Part shown: positions 1 to 5,966 of the stretch, piece by piece
Position numbering within the stretch: the first letter of the stretch is position 1
Layout: the number at the start of each line of letters is the position of its first letter
DNA from: DASCNA01 sp036011305
Lineage (GTDB): Bacteria; Verrucomicrobiota; Lentisphaeria; Victivallales; GWF2-38-69
Assembly: GCA_036011305.1 (NCBI GenBank)
Contig: DASCNA010000102.1
Location: 1-9,454, forward strand
Length of the DNA stretch: 9,454 nt
Reading direction: 5' to 3'
The notes under the pieces: model-generated
The model's database searches: none
Told to the model about the DNA's origin: nothing
What the model saw: only the letters and a program-made list of their open reading frames with translations
Program-made: the position numbers and the translations under genes

Positions 1-2
1 GA

Positions 3-3000
3 GTTACTGGTTCAGGACGGCAAATAACAGGATTGCATGGGCAGACCGATGAAATAATAACTGAGATTTTAGCACATGCCGCTGCTGCTGCGTATTTCAA
101 TCCTGATGTAGATACAATTTTTGAAATCGGTGGTCAGGATGCCAAATACACCCATCTTGTGAATGGTGTGCCTTGTGATTATGCAATGAATGAGGCTTGT
201 TCGGCAGGAACTGGCTCTTTTCTGGAAGAAGCGATAAAAGAAAGCTTCAATATCGACTATCGGAAAATTGAAGATATCGCCCTTCAAGGGAAGCTCCCAC
301 CGAACTTCAACGATCAATGCGCCGCATTTATCAATAGCGATATCAAAGACGCTCTCCAAGAAAACGTTGATATCGAGGATATCATAGCCGGACTCGTTTA
401 TTCTATATGTATGAACTACAACAATCGGGTAAAGGGTCAGCGGAGGATCGGTGAACAGATTTTTATGCAGGGCGGGGTGTGTTACAACCGAGCCGTACCA
501 CTAGCCATGGCTACTCTGCTGGACAGAGATATCATTGTTCCTCCCGAACCCGGACTGATGGGTGCCTTCGGCGTTGCTCTTGAAGTTAAGAACAGGATTA
601 ATGTCGGCCTTCTCAAAGAGAAACATTACGAGCTCGAGGAACTTGCCAAAAGAGATGTGAAATACGGCAAAAGCTTCATCTGTTCCGGTAAAGGGCAGGA
701 CTGTGATAGAAACTGCAGTATCAACATAATCAAAGTAGATAGCAAAAATTACACCTTTGGTGGCGCATGCAACCTACACTACAACCTTGTTCATAAGCTA
801 TCAATCGAACCTAAGCCTTTTGATCTTGTTACCCAAAGACAGCACCTCGTCTTCGACCGGTACGAAGAATTTTACGACAAGAATGATTTAGACAATCGGA
901 ATAGGTTTGCCACCCCGGTAATCGGAATACCAAAATCCCTGTACGTCAACACACTGTTTCCCCTGTATTACCATTTCTTCAAGGAATTAGGTTGTGAAGT
1001 GGTTCTCTCTGACGGCATTGAGCAGGAGGGATGTAAAAAAGTTACATCTTCTTTCTGTTATCCTGTCGAAGTTGCCCACGGAGTCTTTCAGAACCTTCTC
1101 AATAAAAATCCAGACTACATATTTCTCCCGCATGTCGCGCAAGTTTACGTGCCACCAGGTGGCCGATTTAATACAGGAGATCCAAATGTCTGCATCATGG
1201 CGGAAGGAGAGCACTACTGCTTTCGAAGCGTTTTCAGGCAAGCCCATAAAAAGCTTATCAGTCCAATCCTGGATTTTTCTAAGGGTTGGCATACAATGGA
1301 TAAACAATTCGCCGAGGTGGCTTCAAGTCTGAACTACAGCAAAGAGCAGGCGCATTCTGCTTATACCTTGGCAGTGAGCGAACTGAGGAGCTTTCTTGAA
1401 GCAAGGAAGAAAATTGGCGATCAACTACTTAAAGAGCTGGAAGAAGACCGCTCGAAAATAGCTATCGTTCTCTTTGGAAGACCTTACAACGCTTTTGTTG
1501 GGGAAACCAATCTTGGAATTCCACGGAAGTTCGCCTCCCGAGGTATTTATGTTCTGCCTTTTGACAGCCTACGCTACGACGATGAGGATTGTATTGAAAA
1601 CATAGCCTGGGCATCCTCACAAGAGCTCATCAAGGCCGCCTATTATGTCAAGAAACATCCCCAACTTTTCGGCGTCTTTGTCACTAATTTCGGTTGTGGT
1701 CCGGATAGCATCATACTGACTTATTTTCGGGATATTATGAAAAACAAACCTTCCCTTACACTGGAGTTGGACTCCCACAGCGCTGACGCTGGAATTAATA
1801 CGAGGGTGGAAGCGTTTCTGGATATTGTTGAGCGTTACGTAAAGCTCGGCATCAAAGATAAATCTGCGACCAAATCATTTAGAATGGCGACTGTGGTCAA
1901 AGAAGGGAAAAAGTTCCGCTATATCAGCAGCAAAGGTGATTCGTGTTCGGTTAAAGATCCCCGAGTTAAACTGCTCCTTCCATCTATGGGAAGGACGTCA
2001 AGCGAGTTGGTATCGGCTGCGATGAGGAATTTTGGTTTCAACTGCAAACCTGTCTCACCACCTGATTTCAACACTCTCATGTTGGGCCGTAAACATACTC
2101 TTTGCAAGGAGTGTCTGCCTCTCATTCTGGTAATAGGATCTATGTTGGAATACGAACAGGCTCGAACAAACAACGATGAACTGATTCTCTACTTCATGCC
2201 GACTTCTATCGGAAGCTGTCGCTTTTGTCAGTATTACGTTTTTCTCAGAAGACTCATCGAAAAGAAGAAGATCCCTAATCTAGCGATGCTTACCTTCTCA
2301 GCAGGTAACAGCTTTGCTGGAATCGGGACTTTGAATACAATTACCTTGCTCAAGTCCATAATCGTAGCCGATATCATGGATGACATAAGGAACGCAATCT
2401 GCGTACTCGCGGTCGATACGGAAAATGCTCTTTGCCTCTACGACGAACAAATGCAACGAATCAGCACTTGCATTGAAGCGCGCCCTTCTAACCTCTACGT
2501 TGAATTGAAAAAAGTAGCGGATGCATTAGCGACTATAAGTTTGAAGTATCCACTCTCCAAAGCAAAAAAAGTGTTACTGTCAGGTGAGATCTATGTGAGA
2601 AAAGAGGAGTTTTCGTCCGAAGGTGTAGTTAAGCGTCTGATTAAAGATGGCATTGTGGTCAAACGAGCTCCGGTTTTAGAGTATTTGCACTACACAGACA
2701 GCCTTACAGCGAATGAAGCTGCTTACTCATCCAGGATGGGATTCCGGGACAAGCTAGAAATCATGACGAGAAATCTCGTGAAACGACGAATTGAAGTGAA
2801 GATTAAGAATATACTAGCACATTCACATCTTTATGAATATGAAACCGTGGACCTCAAAAAAACTATGGAAATGGGAAGCAGGTTCATCAACAAATCTTTT
2901 ACTGGTGAGATGATCTTAGTGATAGGTTCATTTTTCAAAGAAATTACTCACCACGTTCACGGGATGATTTCTATCGGACCTTTTGCCTGCCTGCCCACGC

Positions 3001-3209
3001 GACTAATCGAGGCCATTCTATCCCAGGAGTGCAGAGTAGCAGGAAATGACCGATTGCAAGGAATGCACGGCGTAGATCATTTGAAGAAATTCACTACTCT
3101 TCCTTTTTTATCTGTTGAGTGCGATGGTAATCCATTACCTCAAGTCCTCCAATCTAGACTCGATGCCTTTTGTTTGCAGGTTGACCGTCTTCATAAACGG
3201 GTTACATAA
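3..3209 (+). CDS. Fused acyl-CoA dehydratase activase / DUF2229 / 2-hydroxyacyl-CoA dehydratase-like protein, 5' truncated
   Basis: This reading frame is open from the window edge, so the N-terminus is missing; a TTG at 33 is internal, because the codons before it read VTGSGRQITG, a conserved activase motif. There are 1,068 visible residues, numbered here from base 3. The ASKHA-type (BadF/BcrA/HgdC) ATPase comes first: IGGQDAK at 42-48, then Cys66 in CSAGTG and Cys106, the two positions that bind the bridging [4Fe-4S] cluster in HgdC-type activases, then GGVCYN near 157 and MGAFGVAL near 186. A Cys linker follows (227, 234, 238, 256). A DUF2229-like region spans about 305-515 (IGIPKSLYVN, FGRPYNAFVGETNLGIP). 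The rest resembles the dehydratase D-component, with Cys701/704 (LCKECLPL), Cys739/742, GEIYVR at 861, GPFACLPTR at 992 and DGNPLPQ at 1041. Known family chemistry is ATP-driven low-potential electron transfer to a dehydratase or double-cubane reductase; the substrate of the fused forms is not established. By family comparison a second activase domain probably lies upstream. The C-terminus looks complete. Confidence 0.96.
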   Translation, partial: VTGSGRQITGLHGQTDEIITEILAHAAAAAYFNPDVDTIFEIGGQDAKYTHLVNGVPCDYAMNEACSAGTGSFLEEAIKESFNIDYRKIEDIALQGKLPPNFNDQCAAFINSDIKDALQENVDIEDIIAGLVYSICMNYNNRVKGQRRIGEQIFMQGGVCYNRAVPLAMATLLDRDIIVPPEPGLMGAFGVALEVKNRINVGLLKEKHYELEELAKRDVKYGKSFICSGKGQDCDRNCSINIIKVDSKNYTFGGACNLHYNLVHKLSIEPKPFDLVTQRQHLVFDRYEEFYDKNDLDNRNRFATPVIGIPKSLYVNTLFPLYYHFFKELGCEVVLSDGIEQEGCKKVTSSFCYPVEVAHGVFQNLLNKNPDYIFLPHVAQVYVPPGGRFNTGDPNVCIMAEGEHYCFRSVFRQAHKKLISPILDFSKGWHTMDKQFAEVASSLNYSKEQAHSAYTLAVSELRSFLEARKKIGDQLLKELEEDRSKIAIVLFGRPYNAFVGETNLGIPRKFASRGIYVLPFDSLRYDDEDCIENIAWASSQELIKAAYYVKKHPQLFGVFVTNFGCGPDSIILTYFRDIMKNKPSLTLELDSHSADAGINTRVEAFLDIVERYVKLGIKDKSATKSFRMATVVKEGKKFRYISSKGDSCSVKDPRVKLLLPSMGRTSSELVSAAMRNFGFNCKPVSPPDFNTLMLGRKHTLCKECLPLILVIGSMLEYEQARTNNDELILYFMPTSIGSCRFCQYYVFLRRLIEKKKIPNLAMLTFSAGNSFAGIGTLNTITLLKSIIVADIMDDIRNAICVLAVDTENALCLYDEQMQRISTCIEARPSNLYVELKKVADALATISLKYPLSKAKKVLLSGEIYVRKEEFSSEGVVKRLIKDGIVVKRAPVLEYLHYTDSLTANEAAYSSRMGFRDKLEIMTRNLVKRRIEVKIKNILAHSHLYEYETVDLKKTMEMGSRFINKSFTGEMILVIGSFFKEITHHVHGMISIGPFACLPTRLIEAILSQECRVAGNDRLQGMHGVDHLKKFTTLPFLSVECDGNPLPQVLQSRLDAFCLQVDRLHKRVT

Positions 3210-3309
3210 ACTGACTCTCTTAGATCAAAACATTCGATGGGAAATCAAATGAGATAGTGCTGGTAGGATAAATAAATATCTGAGAAGTATTAAGTAAAGT
3301 AAGTATCCA

Positions 3310-3333
3310 ACCTCAATTTTTAGGAATTGAGGT
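3310..3333. repeat. Perfect 9-bp inverted repeat (hairpin)
   Basis: ACCTCAATT at 3310-3318 and AATTGAGGT at 3325-3333 are exact reverse complements around a 6-base loop (TTTAGG). It lies 100 bases after the activase stop codon. No T-run follows the right arm, so it is not a canonical intrinsic terminator. It could still form an RNA hairpin that ends or protects the activase transcript, or be a protein-binding palindrome. Confidence 0.55.
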
Positions 3334-3551
3334 CTAGTTAAGGGGAAGGTACCAGAAGAGTTAGATAAAGATTCTCAAGGCGATGAAATATAGGTTGCAT
3401 TTGACCAGGAAACAACTTTAAAGAGGATAGTACAAAGTATAAATATGATGAAAAATCAGGAAAATTTCTATCAGAGGATGATTCAATAAAAGAATTGATA
3501 TAGAAACTTGATTAAGATATAAACAGTCAACTCTTTTTTAAAGTTTCACTT

Positions 3552-3790
3552 TCATTGATGCCTATACTCATTGCTATATCGTGTATAATATTTTCTCATA
3601 GCAAATTTTTTATATCCAACTATTTCTTCAAGTAAAGATAACTGGATACCTGTTTTTGCACACGCGCATACAAAGGTATATCGAAGAGAATGGAACCAGT
3701 ATAGGCAGGCTTAATCATTCTTTCAGAATTTTCTTTTAGAAAACCATTTCAAATTCTTTAACATATGGGATATCTAGCTTTCTGTAATTA
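3552..3790 (-). pseudogene. Remnant of a tyrosine recombinase / phage-type integrase C-terminus
   Basis: Read on the minus strand, bases 3710 to 3552 give 52 residues ending at a TGA. They contain HSLRYTF (from base 3692 downward), matching the HxLRHTF box of tyrosine recombinases, then AKTGIQLSLLEEIVGYKKF, which corresponds to the usual AG.xL..iq..lGH.si segment, then AMRKYYTRYSNE with Tyr residues where the nucleophile is expected. The catalytic His/Trp of the LGH motif is replaced by Tyr (VGY). Upstream, the similarity appears to run on only in shifted frames: LKENSERMIKPAYTGSI at 3739-3689 and a piece ending in KEFEMVF before a stop at 3738-3736. At least two frameshifts plus stops therefore interrupt it, and the catalytic core with its first Arg is not visible. 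This is a dead fragment, probably from an integrase that once mobilised neighbouring DNA. Family assignment of the 52-residue part is fairly firm; the upstream pieces are tentative. Confidence 0.6.
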
Positions 3791-4013
3791 TTAATATACA
3801 ATAGAGGGTGTTATTGCAATTATAGCTAAAACTAGGAGTGATTATGATTAAGGATATTTTGATATGTTAGTTGTATTGTTTTTCGGTTATAATCTTTAAA
3901 AGAAATGCTAAAGTAAAAATTACTCCTAATCAAATATATACCTTAAAAACAACAGCACTACATTTAGATTATAATTTTAAGCAAACTTAAAAGTTGAATT
4001 TTTTCAAAAATAT

Positions 4014-4034
4014 TGCATAATTATGAATTATGCA
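4014..4034. promoter_or_regulatory. 21-bp palindrome over the start codon of the small Cys-rich gene
   Basis: TGCATAATT (4014-4022) and AATTATGCA (4026-4034) are perfect reverse complements separated by ATG. The right arm contains the start codon at 4030-4032. Bound as DNA, this would be an operator blocking the gene; its length and dyad form are like those of dimeric metal regulators (Fur/Zur or ArsR class), though it matches no consensus I can name exactly. As RNA it would be a 9-bp stem with a 3-base loop, burying the AUG. The half-site AATTATGCA recurs at 9395-9403, after the permease gene. Confidence 0.45.
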
Positions 4035-4470
4035 GAAAACTAAATCAAAATTACGCATCAGTGACTACATAATTAGGTTTTTTTTTGTATCTTCTTTTTT
4101 CTTCATATCATTAACTGTATATGGGCATGAGACAAATTTATGTTGCTCAAAAAATGCACCACTTCACTGTGAAAATAAAGTAGATTCAGTTAATAACTTT
4201 ATTGATAATGAACTATTTGATAAATTGATAAATAAAAAAACCAAAAACTGTGATGATGTAACTCATTGTAAATGTTTTAATACAGCTTTTAATTATGATC
4301 TTCCTAAAAAACATAACTCCAAAGTAAAATATATTGCTCTTGTTATTCTATTTAACGATTCTTGTATATTTTTGCCCCCACGAAATAAAAAAAATAGACC
4401 ATTTTTTCTAAAACCTTATCTTATAAGTCCTTTTCCAGCTCCCCTTAACAAAATAATTCTTCTTATATAA
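4030..4470 (+). CDS. Small secreted Cys-rich protein, hypothetical, beside metal-efflux genes
   Basis: This encodes 146 residues that I do not recognise by sequence. A basic start (MQKTKSKLR) is followed by a hydrophobic stretch at about 14-30 and a likely signal cleavage after VYG (near 32), so the mature protein should be periplasmic. Seven Cys are present (38, 39, 47, 74, 80, 82, 112) together with His33, His46 and His79. They form CC...HC and HCKC clusters that could bind a soft or divalent metal. A second hydrophobic patch (about 100-116) precedes FLPPRN, and the tail is rich in Phe, Pro and Lys. Small Cys/His proteins with a signal peptide and a late Pro pair are often encoded beside CzcBA-type pumps, including the Bacteroidota families DUF6660 and HYC_CC_PP; the similarity here is architectural only. 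A TGA at 4024-4026 leaves ATG 4030 as the only reasonable start, yet no Shine-Dalgarno precedes it and a palindrome covers it. A role as accessory or metal sensor of the pump is inferred. A chance open frame is less likely given the clean signal peptide, but is possible. Confidence 0.55.
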   Translation: MQKTKSKLRISDYIIRFFFVSSFFFISLTVYGHETNLCCSKNAPLHCENKVDSVNNFIDNELFDKLINKKTKNCDDVTHCKCFNTAFNYDLPKKHNSKVKYIALVILFNDSCIFLPPRNKKNRPFFLKPYLISPFPAPLNKIILLI

Positions 4471-4528
4471 ACGATACATCCAGTATTTTAATTCTTCTTT
4501 ATTTGAAAACGATATTATGGGGCAGGCT

Positions 4529-4662
4529 ATGATTAAGTTAATACTTTTAATTTTTTTTTGTCATTAATATGCAGGTGCAAGAACACTGAAAATTCATATC
4601 TGGAATTATTCTATACGATCTTTCAATTAACATTAAAAAGAGTGTTCTTACCTCAGAACTAA
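4529..4662 (+). pseudogene. Broken signal-peptide ORF at the position of a missing outer-membrane channel gene
   Basis: ATG 4529 follows a purine-rich GGGGCAGG and opens MIKLILLIFFCH, then stops at 4565-4567. The stop comes right after a run of nine T (4551-4559). One extra T, or a -1 slip in that run, would instead give 44 residues: a clean hydrophobic signal sequence, then SLICRCKNTENSYLELFY and IFQLTLKRVFLPQN, ending at TAA 4660-4662. CzcC/CusC-type channel genes normally sit just before the adaptor gene and start with a signal peptide followed by an LTLxxA...N.xL motif. LTLKRV..N resembles this loosely but is too short by about three residues, so decay of such a gene is only a possibility. 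It may also be a small secreted peptide switched by the T-run, or chance. Confidence 0.25.
4579..4649. repeat. 9-bp inverted repeat with a 53-base spacer
   Basis: AAGAACACT (4579-4587) and AGTGTTCTT (4641-4649) are exact reverse complements. The arms are too far apart for a simple hairpin terminator but could close a larger RNA stem-loop or mark two inverted binding sites. Both lie in the leader of the adaptor gene, inside the broken frame. Chance cannot be excluded at this length in AT-rich DNA. Confidence 0.35.
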
Positions 4663-4716
4663 GATTTAATACAAGTACTATTGCCTAAGATTCAACGAAA
4701 TTAATTTACTAAGATT
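4659..4716 (+). promoter_or_regulatory. Three direct repeats of CTAAGATT upstream of the adaptor gene
   Basis: Identical octamers CTAAGATT lie at 4659-4666, 4685-4692 and 4709-4716, with start-to-start distances of 26 and 24 bases. The last two are followed by CAAC and ACAAC, extending the likeness. The array ends 70 bases before the adaptor start, where activator sites usually sit. Two-component regulators of metal pumps bind direct repeats, though usually about 11 bases apart, so a different regulator or binding mode would be needed. Treat as a candidate activator-binding array. Confidence 0.45.
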
Positions 4717-4786
4717 ACAACATATCTATAAGTCAATCAAAAAAAAGAACTAATAACTTTATAAACTTTGCATTAGGAACATAAAA

Positions 4787-5953
4787 ATGAAAATTTTAAA
4801 TTTTGCATTCATTCTTATAATTATTTTTACTGGATCAGCAAATACTGCAAACTCAGATATGCTGTGTAAGTCTAATAAAAAAGTAGCTACTAAAACTGAT
4901 TCTGTCGAACATAATGAAGATATTAATGAAATCGAATTATGTAAATCATCTCAAAAAGAAGCTGGAATAAATATTAAATCTATAAAATCAAAACCTATAA
5001 CGAAGTTTACGAACGTTCCTGGAGAGGTCATTCCTGATCCTAGTTTATTTTCTACAATATCAGTTAGGGTATCATGTCAAGTTGAAAAGTTATGGGTTAC
5101 TATTGGGCAAAATGTAAAAAAAGGAGACCCTTTAGTAACTTTGTCCAGCATCGAAGTAGCTGAAACACAGGGAAAACTTTTAAATTACTATAATGATTGG
5201 AAAAGGTTTAAAAATTTAGTAAAAACAAATTCAATTAGTAAAAGAGAATATAAAAAAGCAGAAATTGAATTTTATAAAATGATTTCCATTTTAATTTCAT
5301 ACGGAATGACAAGACAACAGGTTATGGATTTAATTAAAAATGACAATCCAAGTAAAATAACTGGAAATTTTACAATCTTATCTCCACAGGATGGCAAAAT
5401 ATATACAGATAACCTTGCACTAGGAAAACGTTTTGTAGAAGATAAAGAAGACGGGATTGAACTCTTAAGTATTATAGATGACTCTTCCTTGTGGGTAGAA
5501 GCTAGCCTTCCAGGTAATGATGTTGGCAAAATTAAAAAAGGAGCCAATGTATTAATAAGTAGTTCAGAAAGTACTTTAGCTGGAAAAGTTATTCAAGTCT
5601 ATCCTAAACTGGACCCTATTACTAGAACTCAGAAAATTATCATATCAATTTCTAATAATAATAGAACATTACATTCTGGAGAGTTTGTAGACTGCAGAGT
5701 TGAAATTGAAAGGATGCAACATGCAATAGTTGTACCTGAGTCCTCTATATTTCGACTTGCTGACGGTTGTTGGGTTGTTTATGAAGAAATTAAACCTAAC
5801 CACTTTAAACAGACTGAAGTAACTCTTATAGACACCATTGGTAAAAAATCAATTATTGAGGGAATAGAATCAGGATCTAAAATAGTTACAAATGGAGCCT
5901 TTGCTTTGCATTCTGAATTATTGAAAAGCAGTTTTTCCACTAAATGCCATTAA
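4787..5953 (+). CDS. czcB: Heavy-metal RND efflux periplasmic adaptor subunit (CzcB/CusB family)
   Basis: This 388-residue membrane-fusion protein bridges the inner-membrane RND pump to an outer-membrane channel. The start at 4787 is supported by AGGAA seven bases upstream and an immediate signal peptide (MKILNFAFILIIIFTGSANT). Domains follow family order: a family-type lead-in near 50-80 (ELCKSSQKEAGI, then VPGE); the barrel-sandwich/lipoyl half at about 90-125 (VEKLWVTIGQNVKKGDPL); a short alpha-hairpin at about 125-185; the second lipoyl half near 196-230 (ILSPQDGKIY, LLSIIDDSSLWVEA); a beta-barrel near 236-308 with DPITRTQK; and the membrane-proximal C-terminal domain to GAFALHSELLK. Length is typical. 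The Met-rich N-terminal copper site of CusB is not seen. Cys27 and Cys52 near the mature N-terminus and a terminal KCH are possible metal ligands. Only 13 bases separate its stop from the permease start, so the two are co-transcribed. The symbol is at family level; the metal is not proven. Confidence 0.94.
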   Translation: MKILNFAFILIIIFTGSANTANSDMLCKSNKKVATKTDSVEHNEDINEIELCKSSQKEAGINIKSIKSKPITKFTNVPGEVIPDPSLFSTISVRVSCQVEKLWVTIGQNVKKGDPLVTLSSIEVAETQGKLLNYYNDWKRFKNLVKTNSISKREYKKAEIEFYKMISILISYGMTRQQVMDLIKNDNPSKITGNFTILSPQDGKIYTDNLALGKRFVEDKEDGIELLSIIDDSSLWVEASLPGNDVGKIKKGANVLISSSESTLAGKVIQVYPKLDPITRTQKIIISISNNNRTLHSGEFVDCRVEIERMQHAIVVPESSIFRLADGCWVVYEEIKPNHFKQTEVTLIDTIGKKSIIEGIESGSKIVTNGAFALHSELLKSSFSTKCH

Positions 5954-5966
5954 AACTGGAGCAAGA

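Larger units (their letters stand above)
3210..4029. other. AT-rich intergenic region with decayed genes
   Basis: These 820 bases contain no intact gene. They hold a hairpin at 3310-3333, weak coding-like traces on the plus strand (about 3331-3510, broken by stops in every frame), a degenerate tyrosine recombinase C-terminus on the minus strand (3552 to about 3790), and then a plain AT-rich stretch from about 3800 to 4013. Two TATAAT hexamers occur in that last stretch, but neither has a convincing -35 element at the right distance. The region separates the higher-G+C activase gene from the low-G+C efflux genes and looks like the scar of an old insertion. Confidence 0.6.
4471..4786. other. 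Leader region of the efflux operon
   Basis: These 316 bases hold no intact gene. In order they contain a short broken reading frame with a signal-peptide-like start (4529-4662), a widely spaced inverted repeat inside it (4579-4649), and three direct copies of CTAAGATT (4659-4716). The adaptor's ribosome-binding site AGGAA follows at 4775-4779, seven bases before its ATG. TATAAG at 4727-4732 could be a -10 element, but no good -35 lies at standard spacing; that would be expected of an activator-dependent promoter or simply of no promoter. I see no intrinsic terminator after the small Cys-rich gene, so read-through from it is possible. Confidence 0.5.

Noticed and set aside
69..359. Minus-strand open frame of 96 codons
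   Set aside because: It lies opposite the conserved activase domain, has no plausible ribosome site or family motifs, and is a shadow of the real gene.
987..1332. Overlapping open frames on both strands inside the activase gene
   Set aside because: Both are explained by the conserved DUF2229-like coding sequence in the main frame.
33..3209. TTG at 33 as the start codon of the activase gene
   Set aside because: The frame is open before it and encodes conserved activase residues (VTGSGRQITG), so the gene begins upstream of the window.
3880..3980. TATAAT hexamers as a promoter for the small Cys-rich gene
   Set aside because: In DNA this AT-rich the hexamer is expected by chance, and no acceptable -35 element lies 16-18 bases upstream of either copy.
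3210..4029. tRNA attachment site, CRISPR array or intact insertion sequence in the spacer
   Set aside because: No cloverleaf arms, no regularly spaced repeats with unique spacers and no paired terminal repeats around a transposase were seen.
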